A DNA stretch of 64,000 nucleotides from Listeria monocytogenes ATCC 19117 (GTDB lineage: Bacteria; Bacillota; Bacilli; Lactobacillales; Listeriaceae). This document shows, in pieces, positions 8,739 to 18,923 of the stretch. A model generated the notes under the pieces. That model was not told the origin of the DNA. It made no database searches and worked only from the letters and a program-made list of their open reading frames with translations. Position 1 is the stretch's first letter. The number at the start of each line of letters is the position of its first letter. Made by a program: the position numbers and the translations under genes. The DNA lies in contig NC_018584.1 in the NCBI RefSeq assembly GCF_000307025.1, forward strand, positions 372,001-436,000. Reading direction: 5' to 3'.

Positions 8739-11700
8739 ATGAAAAGCAAAACAAAACAGATTATCATGATTGGAGTGGTCCTTTTTCAATCACTCTTCGC
8801 ATACCCGTTAATCACCATGGCGGAAGAAAATGAATCGAAATCAGTAAATACAGAAACCACGTTAGAGCCTAAAGTAGCTCTCGAAGAAAAAACGCCTCAG
8901 AAACCTACCCTTACCAATAATCTGAAGCAAGAAAAAACTGTCCTTCAAGCAGGCGAAACATATGAAACTGTTTTTCCTGATGCAGCTTTAGCTACTGTAA
9001 TTGCAAAAGCAGCAACTGGTTCAGAGGATATCACGCAAGAAGTATCGCAAACAGACTTGAATAAAATCACTTCACTAACTGCTACATCTAAAGGGATAGT
9101 TGATTTAACAGGAATAGATTTACTTTCAAAATTAACCTCTTTAAGTATAAGCGGGAACCAAATCACTGATATTTCTGCACTCAATGGTCTCGTGAATTTG
9201 TCCAATCTAAATGTATCTAATAATAAAATAACAAGTTTCAACCTAAACGCGAATAGTAATTTACCTATGTTAAGCGCTGTTGATATTCGTAGTAATAACT
9301 TAAAAAATATAAATGTTCAAGACCAACCTAAATTACGCACCATTGAGTGTGACACAGGTAGTAGTTCAGAGTTGACAGAAGTTACGCTAAAAAATCTTCC
9401 AACTTTAATAGTTGCAGGTAATGGCTCTAGTGCTTATCAAAATGATATTGTTTTTTCTAGTACACCAGGATTAAGTAAGGTGATTCTAGAAAATTTACCA
9501 TCAATAAGCTCTTCAGTACGATTAGATCGTTGCGCGATAGAAGAGTTAGTAATTAATAACCTTCCAAAAGTATCAATGGTAAATATAAGTAACAACAAAA
9601 TTACTACACTAGAAGGACTTGAAAATTTATCTGCAGTAAACACTTTATACGTATCTGAGAATTTAGTGACTGAAATAGAAAGTATGCATGCCTTCCCTAA
9701 ATTACAGAATTTAGAGCTGGGATGGAATGCTCTTACTAATGTGGTAATGGATCAAGTAACAGCGGAAAAACTCCCGTTATTAAGAACAATGGATGTTCGT
9801 GGTAATAATTTAATTAAGATAAATATTCAAGACCAGCCAAAATTATGGACCTTTGAGTGCGACACAGGTAGTAGTTCAGAGTTGACAGAAGTTACGCTAA
9901 AAAATCTTCCAATTTTGATAGTTGCAGGTAATGGCTCTAGTGCTTATCAAAATGATATTGTTTTTTCGAGTACACCAGGATTAAGTAAGGTGATTCTAGA
10001 AAATTTACCATCAATAAGCTCTTCAGTACGATTAGATCGTTGCGCGATAGAAGAGTTAGTAATTAATAACCTTCCAAAAGTATCAATGGTAAATATAAGT
10101 AACAACAAAATTACTACACTAGAAGGACTTGAAAATTTATCTGCAGTAAACACTTTATACGTATCTGAGAATTTAGTGACTGAAATAGAGAACCTACATG
10201 CGTTCCCTAAATTACAGACACTCACCGTAGACAATAACCATATCAGTGTATTGCCAACAAGTTTGAAAACGGAAAATCCCGTATTAACAACGCTAAGTGC
10301 GATGAATCAAACAATCACTCTAAAGCAAAAAGTTATCGTGTCAGACCTAGTTCTTGATAATGAAGTGAAGAATTTCGGTCAAATAACCACTGCCAAATCC
10401 ATCTCTAATAAGGGAACCTATCAAAATAACCAAATCAAGTGGCTTTTTGAAGATATAAAAAGCGTGAATGCCGTTGATTATCAATTTAGTGAACCTGTTC
10501 AAGAGGCAACTATTCAAGGAACTTTTTCGGGGAAAGTGACACAACCAATCAAAGCATCTAAAGTACCAGTTATTAGCGCAGATGCAGAGATGAATTACCC
10601 GAAAAACGAAACGGTATCAGAAGCTGCCTTTTTCAAAGATATTTCTGCAAGCGTAACGGATGATGCAACACTAACTTCTGATTTTGAAAGTGTTGTGGAC
10701 TTTGCAAAAGCGGGAACGTATGAAGTGACATTAAATGCAGTGAATGAGGATGGAGTAAAAGCGACTTCGGTGACTGTATTAGTGCATATCGCTAAGTCGC
10801 CAGCGCCAGTAATTACCGCAGATAAAGAAATCACATACACTAAAAACGCGGAAGTCAGCATCACGGAATATCTTGCAGCGATTCATGCTAAAACGAATGA
10901 TGGTTCACCAATTGAAAGTGATTTCGCTACGGCTGTAAATTGGGGCACTGCAGGAGATTATACCGTAACGCTAAGGTCTACAAATGAAGATGGAGTTGAA
11001 GCAATCCCTGTAGAAGTAACTGTGCACATCGCCAAGTCGCCAGCGCCAGTAATTACCGCAGATAAAGAAATTACGTACGCTAAAAACGCGGAAGTCAGCA
11101 TCACGGAATATCTTGCAGCGATTCATGCTAAAACGAGTGATGGTTCATCAATTGAAGCTGATTTAGATACGGCTGTAACATGGGGCACTGTAGGAGGTTA
11201 TACCGTAACGCTAAGGTCTACAAATGAAGACGGAGTAGAAGCAATCCCTGTAGAAGTAACTGTGCACATCGCTAAGTCACCAGCACCAGTAATTACCGCA
11301 GATAAAGAAATCACGTACGCTAAAAACGCGGAAGTCAGCATAACGGAATTTCTTGCAGCGATTCATGCTAAAACGAGTGATGGTTCACCAATTGAAAGTG
11401 ATTTCGCTACGGCTGTAATATGGAGCACTGCAGGAGATTATACCGTAACGTTAAAATCTACAAATGAAGATGGAGTAGAAGCAATCCCTGTAGAAGTAAA
11501 GGTGCATATCGTAGAGCCACTAGCACCAACGATTTCGAATGTGACATTTGATGTGGATGATGTACAAACGACAGAATCTCTTGAAGCTGGAGAGCTAATT
11601 TCTGAACCATTGAGCCCAACAAAAGAAGGCTATACTTTTATTGGTTGGTATGACTCGAAAACTGGTGGTAATAAATGGGATTTTACAACAGATAAAATGC

Positions 11701-11960
11701 CAGCATATAATATTATTCTTTATGCTCAGTTTAGTAAAGATACAAATAAAGCAGAAGCGGCCGGTGGAGATAAGCCCTCAACACCCTCTTCTATAAAAGT
11801 AAGTCCAACAGGTCAGTCCGAGAGTGGAAACTTGGAAAATAGATCTAATATTAAATTACCAGCTACAGGCGATGATAATGCAACTGTTTTATTAGTGGGC
11901 TTTGGATTACTAATGTTGGGGCTTTTCATTCGCCTTACTCAAAAAAAGCGTGCTAAATAA
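8739..11960 (+). CDS. LPXTG internalin-family protein with internal duplication
   Basis: The protein has 1073 residues. ATG 8739 has GAGAAGGAGA upstream. Order: signal peptide (MKSKTKQIIMIGVVLFQSLF ... MAEE); cap segment (ETVFPDAALATVIAKAAT); LRRs, including two nearly identical blocks from a 510-bp tandem duplication; an LRR-adjacent Ig-like domain; one diverged and three nearly identical 80-residue Ig-like repeats (PVITADKEITYxKNAEVSIT...); one Listeria-Bacteroides repeat (EGYTFIGWYDSKTGG...LYAQFS); a Ser/Pro/Thr-rich stalk; LPATGDDN, a membrane segment and KKRAK. It is predicted to be a sortase A substrate on the surface. I do not recall it in the reference gene order at this place, so it may be a lineage-specific internalin. 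The ligand is unknown. Confidence 0.9.
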   Translation: MKSKTKQIIMIGVVLFQSLFAYPLITMAEENESKSVNTETTLEPKVALEEKTPQKPTLTNNLKQEKTVLQAGETYETVFPDAALATVIAKAATGSEDITQEVSQTDLNKITSLTATSKGIVDLTGIDLLSKLTSLSISGNQITDISALNGLVNLSNLNVSNNKITSFNLNANSNLPMLSAVDIRSNNLKNINVQDQPKLRTIECDTGSSSELTEVTLKNLPTLIVAGNGSSAYQNDIVFSSTPGLSKVILENLPSISSSVRLDRCAIEELVINNLPKVSMVNISNNKITTLEGLENLSAVNTLYVSENLVTEIESMHAFPKLQNLELGWNALTNVVMDQVTAEKLPLLRTMDVRGNNLIKINIQDQPKLWTFECDTGSSSELTEVTLKNLPILIVAGNGSSAYQNDIVFSSTPGLSKVILENLPSISSSVRLDRCAIEELVINNLPKVSMVNISNNKITTLEGLENLSAVNTLYVSENLVTEIENLHAFPKLQTLTVDNNHISVLPTSLKTENPVLTTLSAMNQTITLKQKVIVSDLVLDNEVKNFGQITTAKSISNKGTYQNNQIKWLFEDIKSVNAVDYQFSEPVQEATIQGTFSGKVTQPIKASKVPVISADAEMNYPKNETVSEAAFFKDISASVTDDATLTSDFESVVDFAKAGTYEVTLNAVNEDGVKATSVTVLVHIAKSPAPVITADKEITYTKNAEVSITEYLAAIHAKTNDGSPIESDFATAVNWGTAGDYTVTLRSTNEDGVEAIPVEVTVHIAKSPAPVITADKEITYAKNAEVSITEYLAAIHAKTSDGSSIEADLDTAVTWGTVGGYTVTLRSTNEDGVEAIPVEVTVHIAKSPAPVITADKEITYAKNAEVSITEFLAAIHAKTSDGSPIESDFATAVIWSTAGDYTVTLKSTNEDGVEAIPVEVKVHIVEPLAPTISNVTFDVDDVQTTESLEAGELISEPLSPTKEGYTFIGWYDSKTGGNKWDFTTDKMPAYNIILYAQFSKDTNKAEAAGGDKPSTPSSIKVSPTGQSESGNLENRSNIKLPATGDDNATVLLVGFGLLMLGLFIRLTQKKRAK
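9351..10189 (+). repeat. 510-bp tandem duplication inside the LRR region
   Basis: The blocks 9351-9679 and 9861-10189 are in register at an offset of exactly 510 bp (170 codons) and differ at only three positions that I could find in 329 bp. The sequence on either side of the blocks within the same 510-bp period is clearly more diverged. Recent duplication followed by divergence, or gene conversion of the core, would explain this. Confidence 0.9.
10791..11510 (+). repeat. Three 240-bp Ig-like domain repeats
   Basis: Units start at 10791, 11031 and 11271 with an exact 240-bp period, and are nearly identical at the DNA level (KSPAPVITADKEITY at the start of each). A fourth, diverged unit precedes them from about 10560. 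The high identity makes copy-number change by recombination likely. Confidence 0.9.
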
Positions 11961-12030
11961 AAGCTCATAGAAATTTAAAAAATAGTGTAATTGGTTGCTT
12001 CTAGGAGATAAATAGTTGCAACTCACAAGG

Positions 12031-12062
12031 AGAGGAGACAGAGAGCTGTCTCCTCTTTTTTT
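12031..12062 (+). terminator. Terminator after the 1073-residue internalin
   Basis: An 11-bp perfect stem AGAGGAGACAG / CTGTCTCCTCT with loop AGAG, followed by seven Ts. The remaining 288 bp up to inlI show no gene; they should hold the inlI promoter, which I could not place with confidence. Confidence 0.9.
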
Positions 12063-12350
12063 GATACTGGAGTACTAAAAGATAGCAGAAAAAACGAGTA
12101 ACATGTCCCAAAACAACTTTTGACTTTATGAAAAGGGGTGATAGTTTTTTTTGCCTATTATTCCCTCAAAGACGAAGGATAGTCTAATAATAGAACTTCC
12201 TCTGCGATTTAATAAGTGAAACCCAAAAATAGACACATTTTCCGGACGATTTAGTACTGACTCGAACTATCTAACTATTTCTAACATCTTATAATTAATT
12301 AGTGTCAATTTTATTCAAAATAAATTAAAAGATAGAATAGAGGGAAAGTC

Positions 12351-15300
12351 TTGAAAAAGAAATTTAGTATAGTTATTATCAGCGTATTGTTACTTGGTTA
12401 TTTAGCGCCTTTTGATACTCTATTAGTAGGTGCAGATGAAACCACTGTCACCGAAGATACGACAGTGAAAACGGCAGAAACAGAAACTGCTACTGAAGCT
12501 ACAGAAAGCGAATCTGGTTCAGACAATGAAAAGGCAGAAGAGCCAAAAGAAGCAGAAGCAAGCAAAGAAACGACAGAAAAAGAGGAAAAAGCGAAAACAA
12601 AAGAACCGGCTTCTAATATTAAAACAGAAATTAATACAGACAAAAGTCAGTTGAAACAAACTAATTTAAAAGCAGTAGTACCAGCAGGAAGCACATTTAA
12701 TTCTTTGTTTCCAGACGATAATCTTGCTAAAAAATTAGCCGTGATTATCACAGGAAATGCGGCTGCAACAGGTAATGAATCAGTGGATAGTGCGGCTCTT
12801 TTAGCAATAAGCCAACTTGATTTGAGTGGGGAAACGGGCAATGACCCAACGGATATTTCTAATATTGAAGGATTACAATATTTAGAGAATTTAACGAGCC
12901 TGAATTTAAGTGAGAATAATATATCTGATTTAGCTCCAATTAAAGATTTGGTGAAGTTGGTTTCACTTAACCTTTCTTCCAATCGAACATTAGTAAACCT
13001 TTCAGGGGTGGAGAGTTTAGTTAATTTGCAAGAACTTAATGTCTCAGCAAATAAGGCTTTAGAGGATATTTCAGAAGTTGCATCGTTGCCAGTGTTAAAA
13101 GAAATTAGTGCGCAAGGCTGTAATATTAAAACATTGGAATTAGATAATCCAGCTGGCGCTATTTTGCCAGAAATAGAAACATTTTACTTGCAAGAAAATG
13201 ATTTAACCGACTTAACTTCATTAGCAAAACTTCCAAAACTAAAGAATCTCTATATTAAAGGGAATGCTTCTTTAAAAAGTTTAGCGACATTAAAAGGGGC
13301 GACGAAGCTTCAATTGATTGATGCGAGTAACTGTACCGATTTAGAAACGCTTGGAGATATTAGCGGGCTTTCGGAACTCGAAATGATTCAATTAAGTGGT
13401 TGTAGTAAACTGAAAGAAATCACAAGCTTGAAGGACTTGCCTAATTTGGTGAATATTACGGCAGATAGCTGTGCAATTGAAGATTTAGGAACACTAAATA
13501 ATTTACCGAAATTACAGACATTAATTCTCTCAGATAATAAAGATTTAACCAATATTAATGCAGTTACCGATATGCCACAATTAAAAACATTAGCCTTGGA
13601 TGGCTGCGGAATTACATCTATTGGAACGCTTGATAACCTTCCTAAATTAGAAAAATTAGATCTCAAGGAAAATCAACTAACTAGTATAAGTGAAATAAAC
13701 GACTTACCTCGATTAAGCTATTTAGATGTAAGTGTAAATTATCTTACAACAATAGGGGAATTAAAAAAATTACCACTATTAGAATGGTTGAATGTTAGTT
13801 CGAATAGGTTATCAGATGTGAGTACACTAACAAATTTCCCGAGTTTAAATTATATTAATGTATCAAATAATGTCATTAGGACAGTCGGTAAAATGACTGA
13901 ATTACCTTCACTGAAGGAATTTTACGCTCAAAACAACAATATATCAGATATTTCGATGATTCACGATATGCCGAATTTAAGAAAAGTGGATGCGAGTAAT
14001 AACTTAATTACAAATATAGGTACCTTTGATAATTTACCAAAATTGCAAAACCTAGATGTGCATTCAAATAGAATTACAAATACATCCGTTATACATGATT
14101 TACCAAGTTTGGAGACGTTTTATGCGCAAAATAATTTGATTACCAATATTGGTACGATGGATAATTTACCAGAATTAACTTATGTAGATTTATCTTTCAA
14201 CAGAATACCATCACTTGCTCCAATTGGCGACTTACCCAAGTTAGAAATATTAAAAGTTACAGACAATTATTCTTATTTAAGAAGCCTAGGAACGATGGAC
14301 GGTGTTTCTAAGCTGAGAAATTTAGAATTACAAAACAATTACCTTAATTACACTGGAACAGAAGGGAACTTAAGTGCATTAAGTGATTTAACAAATCTAA
14401 CGGAATTAAATTTGCGAGATAATGGTTATATTAGTGATATAAGTGGGCTTTCCACCCTATCAAGACTAATCTACTTAAATTTAGATTCCAATAAAATTAA
14501 AGATATTTCTGCTTTGTCTAATTTGACGACTCTTCAAGAATTAACACTTGAAAACAACCAGATTGAAGATATATCAGCACTTAGTGATCTGGATAATTTA
14601 AACAAGCTAGCACTATCAAAAAATAAAATTATTGATATTAGTCCTGCCGCTAATATGGTTAATCGGGGGGCGAGTGTTACTGCGAGTAATCAAACATATA
14701 CATTGCCAACTGTATTATCATATCAAAGCTCATTTACCATAGATAATCCGGTTGTTTGGTATGACGGCACACCACTAGCGCCATCATCTATAGCGCACTC
14801 TGGTACTTACAAGGATGGGGAAATAACTTGGACTAACATGACCGCAGCCTCCAGTTCCACTGAATTTAACTTTAACAGGCTAAAAGATGGTTTAACCTTC
14901 TCAGGAACAATCACCCAACCTTATAAATCTGCAGTTAAAGTAACTGCAAATGCAGAGCAAACTTATACAATTGGTGATACTATTTCAGAGGAGCAGTTTT
15001 TAAAAGATGTTAATGCAAAATCATCAGACGGTGCACCTGTTACAAGTGATTTTGCTACAGTGGTGGATTTAAACACTTTTGGTGAATATGAAGTTACTCT
15101 AACTTCTGAAAAAGATGGAATCCAAGGGGATAGTTGCAAAGTAATTGTCAAAGTTCTTCACGGAGCGCCTGTCATTTCGGCAGACCAAACAATTAATTAT
15201 GATAAACATGCGACTATTACAGAGAAACAATTTTTAGAAGATGTTCATGCGAGTACGGATTTAAATACAGCTATTACAACTAATTTTAGTACAGCAGTTA

Positions 15301-17678
15301 ACTTGAATAAAGGCGGAGATTATACCGTTGCGCTAAATTCTGAAAATGAGGACGGCGTGAAAGCTGAAACGGTCTATGTCACTGTTACTGTAGACAAAGA
15401 TCCGGCGCCGATTATAAGTGCGAAAACTGACATCACTTATGACAAATTCTCTAAAAAAACCGAAGCAGCTTTCTTAGATGATATAGACGCAGATACAAAT
15501 GATGGCTCTATAATAACTTCTAACTTTGCTACAGCAGTTAATTTAGATAAAGCAGGTGATTATACTGTTACTCTGAATTCTATTAATAGTGATGGTGTAG
15601 CGTCTACGCCAACTGCAATTATTGTCCATGTGGAGAAAGAGAAAATAGCAACGATTAGCGCAAATACGGCACAACAATATGAAAAATATGCAGAGATTAA
15701 TGAAACGCAATTTCTAAAAGATGTTCATGCTAGTATTAACGCGAGCCCAACAACCGCAGTTTTGGAAAGTGATTTTGAAACAGTAGTTAAACTAGACGTC
15801 CCAGGAACGTACACAGTAACGATTACTGCTACAAATGAAGATGGCGGAGTATCGGCACCAAAAGAAGTTTCTGTCATAGTAAAAAAACTTCCAGCGCCAG
15901 AAATCACTGCTGATAAGGAAATAACCTATCCGAAATTTGATGAAGTAAGTGAAGCAGAATTTTTAAGTGATATTCATGCAACTATTAATGAAAAAAATGT
16001 AACGATTACAAGTAACTTCAGTGCCGATGTGAATTTAAATAAAGCTGGCGATTACACGGTAACATTAAATGCTACGAATGAAGACGGCGTAAAGGCTACA
16101 CCGGTTGAAGTAATTGTACATGTTCAACAAGGAGAACGTCCTGTTATAACAGCCGATGCAACTATTTCCTATGACAAGTTCGCTAACATAACGGAAGCGA
16201 AGTTCTTAGAAGATATTCATGCAACAAGTAGTGATGGTCAAAGCTCAACTGTAATCACCTCTAATTTCGAGACCGCGACAAACTTCAAAACAGCCATGAG
16301 CTACACAGTTACGCTTAATGCTGTAAATGAAGACGGCATTAGCGCAGAACCAGTAGCAGTGACCGTTACAATAAATAAAGAACCAGCCGCGACGTTAAAA
16401 GCTGATGCAGAAGTAAGCTATGCGAAAAATGAAGCTGTAACCGAATCTGATTTCTTCAAAGATGTTCATTTAGAAGGAACGGAAGCCCCAAGTACAGCAA
16501 AAGCAACAAGTAATTTTGATTCCGTAGTAGATAGAAGTAAAACAGGAGATTATACTGTTACGATAAATGCTACAAACGAAGATGGGGCTGTCTCTACACC
16601 AATTGAAGTAATTGTTCACATTGGAGCAGAAAGTGCACCAGTAATTACAGCGAATGCAGAAGTAAAATATAACAAACATGAACAAACAGATGAAAGAAGA
16701 TTTTTATATGATAGTGATGCAAAAATCGATGAAGCTAACGTGGAAATTAAAACCGATTTTGCAGAAAAAGTAGATATTAATAAAGTTGGAACTTATACGG
16801 TCACACTGACTGCTACGAATGAAGATGGCCAAGCTGCCAATCCAGTAGAAGTAAGCGTCATTGTAAGTGATGCTGCTGCTGAAAAAGTAAATGTAAAATA
16901 TGTAGATGAAAATGGAGCAGAAATTAGTGCAGCGGAGACCTTAACTGGTAATCTAGATGATGCATTTTCTATTGACGCGAAATCTATAGCTGGATACAAA
17001 TGTGATGCCACTTTAAGCGGCGTATTTTCAACAGTTGAGCAGACAGTTGTGTTTCATTATAAAGCAATCGAGCCTGGTGTTGTAACGATTAAATACGAAG
17101 ATGCAAATGGAAAAGCAGTTGCCGAAGATAAACAAATAACTGGCGAAGTAGGAGATGATTTTGAAGCTGAGGCGCAAACGGTGAGTGGTTATTCATGCCG
17201 AGCAATTGCAAGTGGTAAGATAACAGAAGAACCGCAAACTATTACTTTCACATACACTACAGCAACGCCTTCCAAAAAATCAGGCGAAATAACAGTTCAG
17301 TATGTAGATGAGTCAGGTAAGAAATTGGCTGATTCTAAAAAGGTTACAGGGGATATTGATGATAGTTATAGTGTAGAAGCCAAGGCAATTGATGGCTATA
17401 GCGTAGTTGGCGATGATTCTGCTAAAGGTGTTTTTACCGAAAAATCGCAAACAGTTACTTTTAAATACAAAAAAAATACACAAGTTAGTAAAGATGAGCC
17501 TAAAGTTAAAGGGAAAACAAACCAACCACCAAGTGCTGATACGAAGCTAAAAGTAGACAATAATACGTTGCCTGCCACCGGAGATACTGAAAATATGGCA
17601 TTAGCAGTTTTAATCGGTTTTAATATGCTACTCGTTGCTAGTATATTCCTTTTTAGAAAACCAAAAACGAACCAATAA
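12351..17678 (+). CDS. inlI: Internalin I, large LPXTG LRR surface protein
   Basis: The protein has 1775 residues (reference InlI is about 1778). It starts at TTG 12351, with AGAGGGA 5 nt upstream, and opens a signal peptide (MKKKFSIVIISVLLLGYLAP). Then come an acidic Glu/Thr-rich linker (residues about 30-90), a cap (NSLFPDDNLAKKLAVIITG), an LRR domain of more than 20 repeats (about residues 140-770), an Ig-like LRR-adjacent domain, about nine 80-residue Ig-like repeats of the same kind as in the neighbour upstream, three MucBP domains (about 1505-1705; VNVKYVDENGAEI, VTIKYEDANGKAV, ITVQYVDESGKKL), LPATGDTE, a membrane segment and RKPKTNQ. It is cell-wall anchored by sortase A. The role of InlI is not established beyond surface location. 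Confidence 0.95.
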   Translation: MKKKFSIVIISVLLLGYLAPFDTLLVGADETTVTEDTTVKTAETETATEATESESGSDNEKAEEPKEAEASKETTEKEEKAKTKEPASNIKTEINTDKSQLKQTNLKAVVPAGSTFNSLFPDDNLAKKLAVIITGNAAATGNESVDSAALLAISQLDLSGETGNDPTDISNIEGLQYLENLTSLNLSENNISDLAPIKDLVKLVSLNLSSNRTLVNLSGVESLVNLQELNVSANKALEDISEVASLPVLKEISAQGCNIKTLELDNPAGAILPEIETFYLQENDLTDLTSLAKLPKLKNLYIKGNASLKSLATLKGATKLQLIDASNCTDLETLGDISGLSELEMIQLSGCSKLKEITSLKDLPNLVNITADSCAIEDLGTLNNLPKLQTLILSDNKDLTNINAVTDMPQLKTLALDGCGITSIGTLDNLPKLEKLDLKENQLTSISEINDLPRLSYLDVSVNYLTTIGELKKLPLLEWLNVSSNRLSDVSTLTNFPSLNYINVSNNVIRTVGKMTELPSLKEFYAQNNNISDISMIHDMPNLRKVDASNNLITNIGTFDNLPKLQNLDVHSNRITNTSVIHDLPSLETFYAQNNLITNIGTMDNLPELTYVDLSFNRIPSLAPIGDLPKLEILKVTDNYSYLRSLGTMDGVSKLRNLELQNNYLNYTGTEGNLSALSDLTNLTELNLRDNGYISDISGLSTLSRLIYLNLDSNKIKDISALSNLTTLQELTLENNQIEDISALSDLDNLNKLALSKNKIIDISPAANMVNRGASVTASNQTYTLPTVLSYQSSFTIDNPVVWYDGTPLAPSSIAHSGTYKDGEITWTNMTAASSSTEFNFNRLKDGLTFSGTITQPYKSAVKVTANAEQTYTIGDTISEEQFLKDVNAKSSDGAPVTSDFATVVDLNTFGEYEVTLTSEKDGIQGDSCKVIVKVLHGAPVISADQTINYDKHATITEKQFLEDVHASTDLNTAITTNFSTAVNLNKGGDYTVALNSENEDGVKAETVYVTVTVDKDPAPIISAKTDITYDKFSKKTEAAFLDDIDADTNDGSIITSNFATAVNLDKAGDYTVTLNSINSDGVASTPTAIIVHVEKEKIATISANTAQQYEKYAEINETQFLKDVHASINASPTTAVLESDFETVVKLDVPGTYTVTITATNEDGGVSAPKEVSVIVKKLPAPEITADKEITYPKFDEVSEAEFLSDIHATINEKNVTITSNFSADVNLNKAGDYTVTLNATNEDGVKATPVEVIVHVQQGERPVITADATISYDKFANITEAKFLEDIHATSSDGQSSTVITSNFETATNFKTAMSYTVTLNAVNEDGISAEPVAVTVTINKEPAATLKADAEVSYAKNEAVTESDFFKDVHLEGTEAPSTAKATSNFDSVVDRSKTGDYTVTINATNEDGAVSTPIEVIVHIGAESAPVITANAEVKYNKHEQTDERRFLYDSDAKIDEANVEIKTDFAEKVDINKVGTYTVTLTATNEDGQAANPVEVSVIVSDAAAEKVNVKYVDENGAEISAAETLTGNLDDAFSIDAKSIAGYKCDATLSGVFSTVEQTVVFHYKAIEPGVVTIKYEDANGKAVAEDKQITGEVGDDFEAEAQTVSGYSCRAIASGKITEEPQTITFTYTTATPSKKSGEITVQYVDESGKKLADSKKVTGDIDDSYSVEAKAIDGYSVVGDDSAKGVFTEKSQTVTFKYKKNTQVSKDEPKVKGKTNQPPSADTKLKVDNNTLPATGDTENMALAVLIGFNMLLVASIFLFRKPKTNQ

Positions 17679-17700
17679 ATGGATAATCTTTAAATAATAG

Positions 17701-17745
17701 AAGCCTTATAGAATTCATTAAATAATGATATTTTATAAGGCTTTT
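17701..17745 (+). terminator. Terminator after inlI
   Basis: AAGCCTTATA (17701-17710) pairs with TATAAGGCTT (17734-17743) across a long AT-rich loop, followed by TTATT. Confidence 0.65.
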
Positions 17746-17859
17746 ATTACTTATTGAACCAAATCTAACAGGAAGTAATGATGAAAAGCTTCCTTCTAAT
17801 TTCTAATGTGAACTATAAAACGTTCATGAAATGCACACAAACAATTTGTTTTTGAATGT

Positions 17860-17865
17860 TATAAT
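17860..17865 (+). promoter_or_regulatory. -10 box of the flavodoxin gene
   Basis: A perfect TATAAT lies at 17860-17865, with no good -35 match 17 bases upstream. It places the transcript start near 17872, downstream of the ATG at 17869, and so supports the start at 17899. Confidence 0.5.
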
Positions 17866-17898
17866 AATATGGAAGCTTATAAAGAAGGGAGCAGGAAG

Positions 17899-18426
17899 AT
17901 GATGAATAAAATGATTATTTATTCAAGTCAATACGGCACCAGTAAGAAATATGCAACAGAGCTTAGTCAGAAGAAAGCTATTCCAATGTATTCTGTGGAA
18001 TCTATTCCTGAATCAATCGTTGAAGCCGATGAAATCATTTATGTTGGTGCGATCTATATGGGAAAAGTACTCGGATTTGATAAGTTTTCTAAAAATTATA
18101 AAACTTTGTCAAGTAAATTAATCGTTATTTCAGCTGGAATGTATGATCCAACACGCAAGGAAAATACGGATAACATCGAATTAACGGTCAAAGAAAACCT
18201 TCAAAAAACTAATTTTTTATTAAAAGACATATTTTGTTTAAAAGGGAGACTAGATACACAGCAACTCCGCTTGAAACATAAAATGTTAGTCAATGCTTTA
18301 TATAAGAGTGCAAAAAGAAAAAAAGAGAGTGACTTAAATGATAATGAAAGAGATATAGTGCGTGCTTATGAAGACGATTCGCAGATTGATTTGAATAAGT
18401 TAGATGGTATTTTAGATAGAGTGTAG
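17899..18426 (+). CDS. Flavodoxin-domain protein (HemG-like, Flavodoxin_5)
   Basis: The protein has 175 residues. The ATG at 17899 follows AAGGGAGC by 7 nt; the ATG at 17869 lies inside the promoter and is rejected. The N-terminus reads MIIYSSQYGTSKKYATEL, where SSQYGTSKKYA is the FMN phosphate-binding loop of flavodoxin-like protoporphyrinogen oxidase relatives, and IIYVGAIYMGKVLGF corresponds to the second flavin contact. The C-terminal third is Lys/Asp rich. Such proteins bind FMN and transfer electrons; the substrate here is unknown. It is monocistronic, with its own terminator downstream. Confidence 0.75.
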   Translation: MMNKMIIYSSQYGTSKKYATELSQKKAIPMYSVESIPESIVEADEIIYVGAIYMGKVLGFDKFSKNYKTLSSKLIVISAGMYDPTRKENTDNIELTVKENLQKTNFLLKDIFCLKGRLDTQQLRLKHKMLVNALYKSAKRKKESDLNDNERDIVRAYEDDSQIDLNKLDGILDRV

Positions 18427-18448
18427 CTGACAACCAAAAGAAAATAGC

Positions 18449-18481
18449 CCAAAAGCCTGTCTTTAAAGAGAGGCTTTTTGG
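18449..18481 (+). terminator. Terminator after the flavodoxin gene
   Basis: CCAAAAGCCT (18449 onward) pairs with AGGCTTTTTGG ending at 18481, with an inner TCTT/AAGA extension. Confidence 0.75.
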
Positions 18482-18558
18482 TATTGACTTAGTTAGAAGA
18501 TGAAATGTTAATTTTTTCACTTAAAAAGCTGATTTTAAGCTGTTTTTCAATGAATTGT

Positions 18559-18602
18559 TTCACAGAATGCTCACAAAAGAGGTGTGCTACCGGTGATATA
18601 AT
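18559..18602 (+). promoter_or_regulatory. Promoter of the intact LXG module
   Basis: An extended -10 (TGATATAAT, TATAAT at 18597-18602) lacks a recognisable -35. In its place is a direct repeat TCACA at 18560 and 18571, period 11 bp. The same arrangement is found before the decayed LXG module (TCACA at 25084 and 25095, TGTTATAAT ending 25126), so an activator-dependent promoter is likely. Confidence 0.5.
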
Positions 18603-18638
18603 GAGGGGGAAGGATTTACATAGAGAGGAAGCATGCAG

Positions 18639-18923
18639 ATGAGAGAAATAAAAGTTAGCGAAGTAACCTTCCAACAACACGCAACCAAATTGGCAAGTGA
18701 AAGTACGGGAAGTTATTTGCCACTGAAAAACGGGAACATGGCTTATTCCAGAGCCAATTCAATTGATCAATTGCGGTCGGCATTGATTGATTTGGTAGGC
18801 GTAGTGGAGGATTTTCAACACGTGACCAAGCAAGATGCGGGCCGATTAAAGAAAATGGGTATTGCCTATGCCAAACAAGACCAATTGATGGGACAAAAAA
18901 TGAATCAGTTGGAGGTGCGTTAA
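18639..18923 (+). CDS. LXG-associated secretion partner 1 (DUF3130/Lap1-like)
   Basis: The protein has 94 residues, a small helical WXG100-like protein of the type encoded first in LXG toxin operons (TIGR04197/DUF3130 group). I chose ATG 18639 over ATG 18633 because GAGAGGA is 8-9 nt upstream of it, and because the decayed second copy has GTG at the matching position. Near the C-terminus YAKQD (residues 77-81) fits the YxxxD/E type VII export motif. Family knowledge: Lap1 and Lap2 bind the LXG domain and guide the toxin to the type VII (Esx/Yuk) apparatus. The first gene of a tight operon with Lap2, toxin and immunity gene. Confidence 0.8.
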   Translation: MREIKVSEVTFQQHATKLASESTGSYLPLKNGNMAYSRANSIDQLRSALIDLVGVVEDFQHVTKQDAGRLKKMGIAYAKQDQLMGQKMNQLEVR

